From Archangium lipolyticum (GTDB lineage Bacteria > Myxococcota > Myxococcia > Myxococcales > Myxococcaceae): a stretch of 64,000 bases of DNA. The stretch spans positions 124,001 to 188,000 of the forward strand of contig NZ_JANKBZ010000017.1 in NCBI RefSeq assembly GCF_024623785.1, written 5' to 3'. Position 1 is the first letter of the stretch, and every line of letters begins with the position of its first letter. Below, in pieces: positions 9,101-16,713 of the stretch. The position numbers and the translations under genes are program-made. A model generated the notes under the pieces. That model searched no databases. It saw only the letters and a list, made by a program, of their open reading frames with translations, and had not been told where the DNA came from.

Positions 9101-10345
9101 CATGCGCGCGCCTCCCGCTACGTGCGGCTGGCCAACCTGGACGCCGCGGGCGTGGCCGCCATGGCCGATCTCGCCGTGGCCGCGTTGGACCTCCAGGTCG
9201 ATGGCAAGGAGAAGGTGGGCTACCGGGTGGGGTTGAGACTGCCGCTCGGGGGCATCCCCGCGGACACCTGGTTCGTGGTGCGCGAGGAGAAGGAATACCG
9301 GCTGCTCGCCACCTCCTCGGATCCGCGCCCGCTCGGCGCCGAGGCCCTGCGCTGGTTCGACGCCAACCACGCCACCGAGGGCGTCCTGTGGTTGCAGTGG
9401 GGCATGGAGTCCGCGCAGGACCTGCCCACCGAGGGCCTGGGGCCCCTGGGGAGCTTCTTCGCGACGCTGCGGGGCTTCTCCGGCATGGAGGCCGTGTCGG
9501 ATCTGCGGCGCGCCGCCGCCTACCTCGGGGCCAGCACGGGAGAGCCGCGCGTCATCAAGACCCTGGAGGCCGACGCCCGGTACGCCACGGGAGAGCTGCG
9601 GCAGCGGCTGCAGCTGGCGTTGGCCGTGGCCTACGAGGCCTCGGGCAACATCCCCACCGCCAACATCTGGTTGGATGAGGTGCGCCGCGAGGTGCCCGCC
9701 TCGCTGGAAGCCTTCCTGCTCAAGCGCTCCCTGCTGGCGGCCGAGGGGAAGTGGCAGGGGATGCGCGAGGTGGCCGAGAGCCGTCTCAACTTCCTGCACC
9801 AGGATCCGCAGGGAATGAGGGCGCTCCTCGAGGCGGTCGTGCAGCTCGGGGACTGGAAGGCCGTGGACCAGACCGGGCAGCAGCTCATGCGGCTGGGCAC
9901 GGCCAGCGCGGAGACGTACCGCACGCTCGCCTGGGCGGAGCTGCTGCGGGGCCGCGCCTCGTCCGAGGCGGTGGATGAGGCCCAGCGCGCGGTGTCGCTG
10001 ACCGAGCGCGAGGATCCCGAGGCGCTCGCCGTGCTCGCCGCGCTCCTGGTGGAGACGGGACGGCTGGAGGAGGCGCGGAAGCTGGTGGACGAGGCGCTCG
10101 CCCAGGGGAGCTCGGACACGGTGGAGGGGGGCGTCCTCTACGTGCGCGGCCGGCTCGCCGAGGTGTATGGGATGACCGAGGCCGCGCGCGCCCTCTACCG
10201 CTCCGTCTCCGCACCCGAGGAGCCCGATGCCCGCTCGTTCCAGAAGCTCGCCCAGGCGCGGCTCACCCGCGTCAAGGAGGGTGGGGCGCCGGCCCGTAAG
10301 GAGAAGAAGGCCGAGTCACGGAAGCTCGGCCGCCGGTCCCGGTAG
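6170..10345 (+). CDS. DUF3857 / transglutaminase-like / TPR protein
   Basis: This 1391-residue exported protein has a signal peptide (RSFALCLGLLSLSLSALGA) and ends in a lysine-rich tail. Residues ~50-270 form a DUF3857 domain. A transglutaminase-like core follows with the full catalytic triad: Cys341 in FGDCKDLS, His382 in FFNHAIVYV and Asp396 in WIDPTDP. From about residue 650 to the end the chain is helical TPR-type repeats (for example ARRAVEQRPESPLVHHVLAW and RRYPEAAQLFEAALRGAYDP). Such DUF3857-transglutaminase proteins are common in Bacteroidetes and myxobacteria, and their substrates are mostly unknown. The length is large for the family because of the TPR extension. It is monocistronic, with a strong hairpin 13 bp after the stop. 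Confidence 0.85.
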   Translation: MRSFALCLGLLSLSLSALGAERGGPPPWEGPAFEASAAVMSRAAAALPAPEPREADVEVLVEEGRYEEIGPNRWRTTTHRVFRILNEAGIQTWAETRADWSPWRQSRPKIRARVISPQGQEHWLDPQTLHEATVEDSTPNLYTDQRLLRAPLPALRVGSLVEEESVVEDTQAFFEAGIIEHFYFANTVPVRKVRLLIDAEPSTQLSLRVRGLPLEPVPQHQGSRKRLFFEGGPYAPVTPLEANVPPSEAFHPHVAFSTGRSWSEVASTYHRIVESKLAGQSLQTQARSLTKGLNPKDRRAVAQRLLEWVQGSVRYTGLEFGASAVVPTSPQDTLARQFGDCKDLSTLMVGLLRASGLPAHVALVRSGREDVPELPGMGFFNHAIVYVPGTPALWIDPTDPAAEVGGPVAGLEGRHALVAAPDTQGLTLIDEAPPADNAAVFTRSILLAEEGPARVLETRELRGALAGDYRRLLRAMRPADFRRNMEALAAAQYQGSLAGLKYSPLEERTGPFRLDLDVSSARFATTGWREARVPLRIDSPLTWLPEVLDDVSDLLPDELGRKPVSAARRKSDLVLPVAYKAEVRYRVRPPPGFSVRTLPRDETIRLGPAVLSLRYSRDEEGGLAADFSFETVKRRYSADEVNAFRDALAKLARREPLVVELEDRGQRLVENGRVRDGLALYEKLLSRAPGSGLVRARYAGSLLGLGFGEQARAEARRAVEQRPESPLVHHVLAWVLQHDLQGRLRHEGADLEGAVAACRKALALEPENVAARALLAELLEYNPRGERFGQGAPLADALSSWRHLRDSVADRDVEDRYLLALFHSGAAQEALETAQAARSSTLRDQVLIMTLAELKGTREAITEAERSLDGLEARRNALSMAGGHLLTKRRYPEAAQLFEAALRGAYDPDLETRLELTRKVRRAEDSKADAGPEGLVRRVVLAAWTERSAQDFEKAVRPLLSKRDRADSDLRQTLRALHARASRYVRLANLDAAGVAAMADLAVAALDLQVDGKEKVGYRVGLRLPLGGIPADTWFVVREEKEYRLLATSSDPRPLGAEALRWFDANHATEGVLWLQWGMESAQDLPTEGLGPLGSFFATLRGFSGMEAVSDLRRAAAYLGASTGEPRVIKTLEADARYATGELRQRLQLALAVAYEASGNIPTANIWLDEVRREVPASLEAFLLKRSLLAAEGKWQGMREVAESRLNFLHQDPQGMRALLEAVVQLGDWKAVDQTGQQLMRLGTASAETYRTLAWAELLRGRASSEAVDEAQRAVSLTEREDPEALAVLAALLVETGRLEEARKLVDEALAQGSSDTVEGGVLYVRGRLAEVYGMTEAARALYRSVSAPEEPDARSFQKLAQARLTRVKEGGAPARKEKKAESRKLGRRSR

Positions 10346-10357
10346 ATGGATGAATCA

Positions 10358-10390
10358 GGGGCCGGCCCGGGAACCCCGGACCGGCTCCTT
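10358..10390. terminator. Bidirectional hairpin between convergent genes
   Basis: GGGGCCGG and CCGGCTCC flank an inner CCGGG/CCCGG stem, giving a long GC hairpin between the stops of two convergent genes. There is no U-tract. Hairpins of the same GGCCGGxCCGGG design recur after other transcription units in this window. Confidence 0.65.
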
Positions 10391-10408
10391 CATCTCCCAC
10401 CCGAGGCT

Positions 10409-13400
10409 CTACTGCATGGAGGACAAGGTCGGGCTGTGACCGGTGGTGCTGACACAGCCGCCCGCCACGTTGTCATTGCTGTCGTTGCCGTTGCTGACGT
10501 AGGCGTTCCCCCCGCACCCCGGCCGGCCACAAGAGTCGGCGTAGCTGTTCGGGTTGCCGCAACCGTCGCCATCCCTGTCCTCGTACCAGCGCGTCACCGT
10601 CCAGGCGCCGGAGTGCGAGTCGTTGCAGTCGTCGGGATTGGCCGCCAGGTACTTGCCCTTGACGATGACCTTGCCGGACGCGTCCTTGAGGTCGCTGGGG
10701 TCCGTGCACCAGCGGAGCTGGAACCCGGTACCGGCGTGGCCATCCCGATCCGCGTCTCCGTACCAGAGGCGCGCGCCACGAGGGTTGTCCTCGAGGGGCA
10801 CCTCCACGTCGTTCTCGTCACCGTCGCAGTCGTCGTCCACCTGGACGCCCGTCAGCTCGCACAGCTCCAGGGCTTCGGGGTGCACGCCCGGCTTGGCGTC
10901 ATCGCAGTCCCGGTCCTTGTTGGAGTAGCCGGCAATCGGAGTGCAGCTGCGCACGGTGACGGCCGTCTGGCCGTACCCGTCGTTGTCCGCATCGCGGTAC
11001 CAGGTGAGTGCATCCACGGCGTCGTCCACTCCACCCGAGCAGTTGTTGTCCACCTGCGTCTGGGTCGTGGGCTCGCAGACCTCGGCCCGGCCCGGGCTGA
11101 CGATGGAACGGCTGTCGTCGCAGTCCGTGTTGTTGGAGACGTACTCGCCCTCGGGCTTGCGGCACGACAGCACGGAGGAGCTGACCTGGGCGCCGTAGCC
11201 GTCATTGTCGGCGTCCGGGTACCAGCTCGTGGCGGGCAGTCCCTCGTCGATCTGCGCGTCGCAGTCGTTGTCCTTGCCATCGCACACCTCGGCGGCGCCG
11301 GGCTTCGTGGCGGACGTACCATCATCGCAGTCCGTCTTGCTGGTGACGTAACCCGTGGGCGCGGTGCAGGCCTGGATCTTCAGGTTGGGATCCGTCGTTC
11401 CCACCCCATCCCTGTCGGCGTCCACGTAGAAGGTGAGCAGCACGCCCTCGTCGATCTGCGCGTCGCAGTCGTTGTCCTTGTTGTCGCAGACCTCGGTGGC
11501 GCCCGGACGGATGGCGTTGCTGCTGTCGTTGCAGTCCGTGTTGCTGGCGACGTAGCCGGAGGGCGCGGCACAGCTCTGGCTGAAGAGGGCGGGGTTGCCG
11601 TAACCGTCTCCATCCGCGTCCCGGTAGAACGTGCCCTTCACGCCCTCGTCGGTGTCGAAGTTGCAGTTGTTGTCCAGCCCGTCACACACCTCCGCCTTGC
11701 CGGGGTAGATCTGCGCTCCCTTGCCCGGTGCCGGAGTGTCGTTGCAGTCATCGCTGACGGCGGAGTAACCCGTGGGCAGGGTGCAGGCCAGGATCGTCTG
11801 GGTGGGCACGCCGTGCGCATCCCCGTCGGCATCCCGGTAGAAGGTGGTCTGCACGCCCTCGTCCACCGTGCCATTGCAGTTGTTGTCCTTCAGGTCGCAG
11901 ACCTCGGCCCTGGCCGGGTTGGTGATGGCGTCGGCGTCATCGCAGTCCGTGTTGTTGCCCACGTGGCCGGCCGGGGCGACGCAAGCGCGCTGGACACTCG
12001 CGTTGCGGCCGTAGCCATCGCCGTCTCCGTCCGGGTACCAGTCGAACCAGCGCGACTCGTCCTCATCCACCAGGCTGTTGCAGTCGTTGTCCTTGCCGTC
12101 GCATACCTCGCTCGCGAACTGGTGGACGGACGGGTCGTTGTCCGTGGAGTAGTTCGCCGGGCCCTCCGCCGGGGGATCGCACTCGAGGCCCGTGACGCTC
12201 GTTTCCTGGATCCATCCCGGACCGACGGGCGGCGCGCAGCTCTGCTGGCCGGAGCTGAAATAGATGTGGCTGTCGCCATCCGCGTCCAGGTACCAGGTCC
12301 TGGGATCCACCGGGTTGGCACCCACGTCATCGTCGGCCAGGCCGTCGCAGTTGTTGTCCTGTCCGTCGCAGATCTCCGCCGCGCTCGGGTTGATGGCGCT
12401 GTCCGTGTCCTTGCAGTCACCGGGCCTCAACGCCCAACCACTGTTCGCGGCGGGTTCGCCGCAACGCCGCTCGGCGCCGGTGGTCAGTCCATAGCCATCC
12501 CTGTCCGTGTCCGGGTACCAGGTCCGGGCTCCGTTGCCGAGCACCAGGAACACCGCTCCAGCGCTCGACGAATAGCCGGGGGCACCGACGGCGAAGTCCG
12601 CCGAGCCGTCGCCGTTCACGTCTCCCAGGCTCGCCAGCGCGCTGCCCGTCTGGCTCGCGGCGGCCGCTCCGGCGTAGCGCGGAACGAGCGCGAGCGAGGC
12701 GGCGCTGGTGGCCTGGAAGCGGGTCGCGCCTCCGTACACCACGTACACGGCACCGGCGCTGGACGAGTACCCGGGAGCGCCGATCACGAAGTCGCGCAGC
12801 CCGTCCCCATCGAGGTCCCCGGGCCCCAGGAGCGCCGTGCCCGCAAGGTCCCCCGCCACGCCCGTCCAGCGGGGCTGGGTGCCGAGCGCCACGGTCCCCG
12901 TGGCTCCGCCATAGACCAGATAGACCTTGCCCGCGGCGGTGCTGGTGCCCGGCGCGCCGATGAGGATGTCCTCCTTGCCGTCGTTGTCCAGGTCTCCCGC
13001 GTTGGCCACCGCACTGCCCGCGAGCTCGTTGCCGGTGGTGCCCGTGAGGATGATGTCCGCGTCGGTGAGGCTCCTGGTGCCCGACAGCGGCCCGAAGAAG
13101 ACGAAGACGGCGCCCGCGTCCACGGCCGTGGCGCTCACGTCATAGCGGGGGGCCCCCACCAGCAGATCTCCCTTGCCATCACCGTTCACGTCCGCCACGG
13201 CGATGGAGAAGCCCGCCTGGACGTTGGTCTGCGAGGTTCCGGTGTTGCCCGCGATCCTCACGGGGGCGCTGCCGAGCGTGCCCGCCGGGGACGTCGCCAC
13301 GGGACCGGGGAAGGCGTAGACGGCACCCGTGTCGGTCGGGCTGGTGGTCTCGTTGAGGTAGGCGCTCACGATGAGATCCGCGCCGCTGTCACCCGTGATG

Positions 13401-14020
13401 TCGCCCACCACCACGGCCGAGCCCGCGAGATCTCCAGCGGCCACGCCGCGCACGCGCGGGCTGGTGGTGCCGAGCACCCGGTCCCTGGCGCCGGAGGAGA
13501 GCAATGCGCCATCCACTGGATAGGCCACCCCTTGATTGGTGGTGGAGGCCGAGCTGGCGTAGTTCGGAGCGCCCAGCGCCAGATCGACGCCCGAGGTGCC
13601 GATGAAGTCACCCGCCGCCACGGCGGAGCCCTGGCGGTTCCCCGCGAGCTCCCCCTCGAAGCGAGCGGAGTACCCGCTGATGTCCAGCGAGGCCGGCAGC
13701 TGGACCACATAGGTGTAGCCCTTGAGCGTCGTGCCCGTGCCGGGAGCACCGATGAGGAGGTCGGTGATGCCATCCCCGTTCACATCTCCCGCGCCCAGTG
13801 CCGCGCCCGCGCGCGTGCTGGCGAGGCCCGTGAAACGGCGCTCCGCCTGCGTGGGCAGTGCCGTGGCCGAGCCCGCGGCCAACTTGCAGGACGGATCGCC
13901 CGGCAGCGCCTGCTCCTGCTCCGCGAACGTGGAGGAACTCTCTTCCCGTCGCGTGTCCTGCTGCCCCTCGCATGCCGCGAGCGCCAGACCAGACACGAGG
14001 ACCATCAATCGGGTCTTCAA
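10409..14020 (-). CDS. Large FG-GAP and Cys-motif repeat lipoprotein
   Basis: I place the start at TTG 14020, six bases after AAGGAG; the in-frame ATG at 14065 lacks a ribosome site. The product is 1203 residues. It has a short signal peptide with lipobox LAAC. Residues ~60-480 carry about seven FG-GAP/integrin-like repeats (VNGDGITDLLIGAPG, LDNDGKEDILIGAPG). The rest has eight copies of a Cys-motif repeat with DCDD, PGA-EVCDGKDNDCD and DEGV, separated by WYPDADNDGYG-type calcium-binding loops. Such myxobacterial proteins are surface or fruiting-body exposed with metal-stabilised repeats. No enzyme domain or MYXO-CTERM anchor is visible. It is likely a structural or adhesive surface protein. 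Confidence 0.8.
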   Translation of the reverse strand: MKTRLMVLVSGLALAACEGQQDTRREESSSTFAEQEQALPGDPSCKLAAGSATALPTQAERRFTGLASTRAGAALGAGDVNGDGITDLLIGAPGTGTTLKGYTYVVQLPASLDISGYSARFEGELAGNRQGSAVAAGDFIGTSGVDLALGAPNYASSASTTNQGVAYPVDGALLSSGARDRVLGTTSPRVRGVAAGDLAGSAVVVGDITGDSGADLIVSAYLNETTSPTDTGAVYAFPGPVATSPAGTLGSAPVRIAGNTGTSQTNVQAGFSIAVADVNGDGKGDLLVGAPRYDVSATAVDAGAVFVFFGPLSGTRSLTDADIILTGTTGNELAGSAVANAGDLDNDGKEDILIGAPGTSTAAGKVYLVYGGATGTVALGTQPRWTGVAGDLAGTALLGPGDLDGDGLRDFVIGAPGYSSSAGAVYVVYGGATRFQATSAASLALVPRYAGAAAASQTGSALASLGDVNGDGSADFAVGAPGYSSSAGAVFLVLGNGARTWYPDTDRDGYGLTTGAERRCGEPAANSGWALRPGDCKDTDSAINPSAAEICDGQDNNCDGLADDDVGANPVDPRTWYLDADGDSHIYFSSGQQSCAPPVGPGWIQETSVTGLECDPPAEGPANYSTDNDPSVHQFASEVCDGKDNDCNSLVDEDESRWFDWYPDGDGDGYGRNASVQRACVAPAGHVGNNTDCDDADAITNPARAEVCDLKDNNCNGTVDEGVQTTFYRDADGDAHGVPTQTILACTLPTGYSAVSDDCNDTPAPGKGAQIYPGKAEVCDGLDNNCNFDTDEGVKGTFYRDADGDGYGNPALFSQSCAAPSGYVASNTDCNDSSNAIRPGATEVCDNKDNDCDAQIDEGVLLTFYVDADRDGVGTTDPNLKIQACTAPTGYVTSKTDCDDGTSATKPGAAEVCDGKDNDCDAQIDEGLPATSWYPDADNDGYGAQVSSSVLSCRKPEGEYVSNNTDCDDSRSIVSPGRAEVCEPTTQTQVDNNCSGGVDDAVDALTWYRDADNDGYGQTAVTVRSCTPIAGYSNKDRDCDDAKPGVHPEALELCELTGVQVDDDCDGDENDVEVPLEDNPRGARLWYGDADRDGHAGTGFQLRWCTDPSDLKDASGKVIVKGKYLAANPDDCNDSHSGAWTVTRWYEDRDGDGCGNPNSYADSCGRPGCGGNAYVSNGNDSNDNVAGGCVSTTGHSPTLSSMQ

Positions 14021-14231
14021 CGTGTGCTCCTTGGTGGATATTACCCTCCGTGAAATAGAGGACACTCACAGTCTTAGAATCGGTTGTTGCCGGGACCTAC
14101 AAAATTTCTGGTTACGGAAGTTTTCCGCAGCTGCTGTCCGCTATCCCTCAGCGGCTCGGCCCGAGGGGTAGGGCGGCTTGCCGCAGTGCGGCATCGAACC
14201 CAGTTTGCGAGGTCTTCCGGGAGGACCTCGA

Positions 14232-14921
14232 ATGCAGCCCTACCGTCGTTTCCATCCTCAATACCGTGAGCGGCTGGCGCTCGCGGATGGGTCGTGGGCG
14301 GAGCTGCGGATGGTGCGGCCCGAGGACGCGGCGCTGCTGCGCGACGGCTTCGAGCGGCTCTCCCCCCGCTCGCGTTTCCAGCGCTTCATGTCGGCCAAGC
14401 CCCGGCTGTCACAGGACGAGCTGCGCTACCTCACGAGCGTGGACGGGGAGCGGCACGTGGCCCTCGGGGCGGTGACGTGGAGCCCCAGCGGCCGCGAGGT
14501 GGGGTTGGGCGTGGCCCGGTTCTTCCGGCTGGCGGAGGCCCCGGAGACCGCCGAGGTGGCCATCACCGTGGTGGACGACGCCCAGGGCAAGGGGCTCGGC
14601 CGAGTCCTGCTGGAGCGGCTGGTGGAGGCCGCGCGCGAGCGGGGCGTGGAGTGCTTCGAGTTCCGCGTGCTGGCGGGCAACCTGCCCATGTGCCGGCTCG
14701 TCCAGAGGCTCGCGCCGTGTGAGCCCGTGCTGGATGACGATGCGCTCTGCTTCCGCGTGCCGCTGGCCACGCCGGCGCGCGTGGGGAACGAGCTGCTGCG
14801 CACGCTGTTGGCGCTCGCGGCCCAGGGGGCGCTCACGCTCATCGGGCCCACGTGCCGGTGGAGGATGCGGCCCCACGCGCCGCCTCCGGCGGGTTACGAG
14901 GAGTCGGCCCACGCTCCCTGA
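14232..14921 (+). CDS. GNAT-family N-acetyltransferase
   Basis: The start is ATG 14232, with GGAGG about 8 bases before it. The protein has 229 residues. The GNAT fold is shown by strand RMVRPEDAALLRDGFERLSP, the conserved FQRFM segment, and the acetyl-CoA loop AQGKGLGRVLLERLVEAARE (Q/R-x-x-G-x-G/A type, residues ~118-137). Similar small GNAT domains occur as Pat-type protein lysine acetyltransferases in myxobacteria (IEFRV-like strand ECFEFRVLAGN). The C-terminal ~60 residues after VPLATPARVG are family-specific. The substrate cannot be told from sequence; protein acetylation or small-amine acetylation are the options. Confidence 0.8.
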   Translation: MQPYRRFHPQYRERLALADGSWAELRMVRPEDAALLRDGFERLSPRSRFQRFMSAKPRLSQDELRYLTSVDGERHVALGAVTWSPSGREVGLGVARFFRLAEAPETAEVAITVVDDAQGKGLGRVLLERLVEAARERGVECFEFRVLAGNLPMCRLVQRLAPCEPVLDDDALCFRVPLATPARVGNELLRTLLALAAQGALTLIGPTCRWRMRPHAPPPAGYEESAHAP

Positions 14922-15012
14922 GCGTGTGAACGCTTGCCGGACTTCGCCGCCCTCCGGACGAGCAGGCTCCTCGTCCCTGGCATGCGCGGTAGGCTGAGGC
15001 GAAGGTCTCCGC

Positions 15013-16044
15013 ATGCCCTGGCTCGCCCTCGTCATCTCCCTCATGGTGCTCGTGCTGCTCCGGCAGCCGCTCATCTCCGGGCTGTTCTCGCTGGCGGAGG
15101 CATGCAGCTTCGATTGGGGGACCTATCGCGGCACGCTCCGGCTCATCCGGACCATCCGGCTCCTGGGGGCCGATGTGCCGATGAGACGGTTGCTGCACCA
15201 GCTCTCGGTGCATGCCCACGAGGCGCTCGGAGACACCGCGCGGGCCGTCGAGGGCGCGCGGCTCCTCGCGAAGGAGGCCAGGGCGGTAGAGGATTGGGGG
15301 CTCGCCAACACCGCCATCAACACCTTCATCAACGCGGGCCTCTACCAGGAGGCCCTCGAGGTCGAGCGCGGTTGGGAGCCCCTGGAGGAGCCCGACGAGG
15401 AGTGGGGCCTGGTGCAGCTCAACCTGGCCGAGGCGCACTACAACCTCGGAGACTGGACGGCGGCCAGCGAGCGGCTCCGCGCCGTCGAGACGGTGGTGAG
15501 CGGGGAGTCGCTCCTGCGTCATGCGCTCCTCGTGCAACGGGTGTGGATTGACGCGCATACCGGGCGGGGCGAGGACGCGCTCTCCTCCCTGGAGTCGTTG
15601 AACCTCGAATGCCTGCCCCGCGTGTACTGGAGCGAGGTGGCCTTCACCCGTGCCTCGGTGCTGCTGGCGTTGCGGCGGTTCGATGAGGCCGAGGCTCGGA
15701 CCCGGGAAGGGCTGGCGCTCGCGCGCCGGGCCTCGAGTACCCGGAACGGGTTGTTCCTGCTCGGGCGGATCTCCCTGGAGGCGGGGCGACTGGAGGAGGC
15801 GTCGCGCCACTTCGAGGCCGGTGCCGCCCACCCGTACCGGGGGCAGGGTGGAGGCGCGCTGCTGGCGTGGGGGGATTGTCTGGAGCGGCTCGGCCAGGGC
15901 GGCCGGGCCCGGGAGGCCTGGCGGCTCGTGCTCGAGAGGGATCCCCAGAGCGCCGCGGCACGGGAGGTGGCCTCGCGGCGCGGAAAAAGCGAAGGGCCGG
16001 CCCGGGAAGTCCCGGACCGGCCCGAGGTGCTTCGCGCGGACTAG
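15013..16044 (+). CDS. Membrane-anchored TPR protein
   Basis: This 343-residue protein opens with a hydrophobic helix (PWLALVISLMVLVLL), likely a signal anchor, followed by TPR-like helical pairs. Examples are GDTARAVEGARLLAKEA, WGLVQLNLAEAHYNLGDWTA, FTRASVLLALRRFDEAEA and ISLEAGRLEEASRHFEAG. No catalytic motif is seen. It follows the GNAT gene by 91 bp on the same strand and may be co-transcribed. The last ~18 codons overlap a perfect terminator-type hairpin, so the natural C-terminus may be earlier and the present tail the product of a small frame change. Confidence 0.65.
   Translation: MPWLALVISLMVLVLLRQPLISGLFSLAEACSFDWGTYRGTLRLIRTIRLLGADVPMRRLLHQLSVHAHEALGDTARAVEGARLLAKEARAVEDWGLANTAINTFINAGLYQEALEVERGWEPLEEPDEEWGLVQLNLAEAHYNLGDWTAASERLRAVETVVSGESLLRHALLVQRVWIDAHTGRGEDALSSLESLNLECLPRVYWSEVAFTRASVLLALRRFDEAEARTREGLALARRASSTRNGLFLLGRISLEAGRLEEASRHFEAGAAHPYRGQGGGALLAWGDCLERLGQGGRAREAWRLVLERDPQSAAAREVASRRGKSEGPAREVPDRPEVLRAD
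15994..16023. terminator. GC hairpin inside the 3' end of the TPR gene
   Basis: GGGCCGG-CCCGGGA and TCCCGGA-CCGGCCC form a perfect hairpin. The same design is used downstream of other genes here (10358, 26775). It lies 20-50 bp before the annotated stop and is followed by an inverted neighbour, fitting a terminator for both convergent genes. Confidence 0.6.
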
Positions 16045-16108
16045 TTCACGCTGACCGCGGACCAGGCGGCGGGTGTGTGTCTGCTTTTTTGATTGGAGTG
16101 CAACTCCC

Positions 16109-16711
16109 TCAGGGCGCTGCGGTGGGCGCCTGGAGTTGTTGGTAGCGCAAAGACAGACGCGCCGGAGTGCCCGTGTCGTCGTAGTACGAGAGCATCTGGA
16201 CCTTGAAGAACCGCCCGGCGCTGCTCCGCACCACGTACAGCAGCTCCTCGCGGGTGGCGAGCCGGTGCTTGACGAGGTCGTAGGTGTACCAGCCGCCGTG
16301 GACGCCGTTGAACACCGGCTCCGAGGCGTCCTGCTGGTAGCCCTCGGTGGGGGCCGTGGCGAGCGCGTCCCAATCCTGGCCCTCGAGCACCGCCACCCGC
16401 ACCTGTCCCGTCGGGTTTCCGCCCCCGCCGTTCATCGTGACGGTGTAGCGCTGGAAGGCCAGGTCCCAGCCGTTGGTGTCGAGCGCCTCGTCGGTCTTCA
16501 TCTCCCGGCCCTCGTCGATGTCGAAGTAGACCTGGGCCGATTTGTTCGTCGCGTCGATGAGAGCATGGCTGCTCCCGTCCTCCCGCGGCGTCACCGTGAC
16601 GAGCTGCCCGGAGGAGGCCTGGCCGTCGAACGGGTAGTCCTCGCGCAGATCCGGCGCACAGCCCGCCACCCCGAGCCCCAGCAACAGCAGCGCACTTCGC
16701 ATCGTCCGCAT
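16109..16711 (-). CDS. hmuY: HmuY-family heme-binding lipoprotein
   Basis: This 200-residue protein has signal peptide RSALLLLGLGVAGC ending in a lipobox Cys (Cys18). The body matches the HmuY family of heme-capturing surface lipoproteins: AQVYFDIDEG, WDLAFQRYTVTMNGG, GGWYTYDLVKHRLATREELLYVVR, FKVQMLSYYDDTG and a final LSLRYQ strand. The start ATG is two bases after the stop of the TonB receptor gene, with GGAG inside that gene's last codons, so the two are translationally linked. Function as a heme or porphyrin scavenger delivering to the receptor is inferred from the family and the pairing. Heme-binding residues vary in this family and cannot be checked by eye. Confidence 0.8.
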   Translation of the reverse strand: MRTMRSALLLLGLGVAGCAPDLREDYPFDGQASSGQLVTVTPREDGSSHALIDATNKSAQVYFDIDEGREMKTDEALDTNGWDLAFQRYTVTMNGGGGNPTGQVRVAVLEGQDWDALATAPTEGYQQDASEPVFNGVHGGWYTYDLVKHRLATREELLYVVRSSAGRFFKVQMLSYYDDTGTPARLSLRYQQLQAPTAAP

Positions 16712-16713
16712 CG

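Noticed and set aside
6008-9799. 1263-codon open frame on the minus strand antisense to the DUF3857 gene
   Set aside because: Its translation is dominated by Arg, Gly, Gln, His and Leu without motifs; it is a high-GC shadow of the clear plus-strand gene.
10346-14053. 1235-codon plus-strand frame opposite the FG-GAP gene
   Set aside because: Val/Ala/Arg-rich mirror of the repeats on the other strand, no motifs; the minus-strand gene has a signal peptide and repeats.
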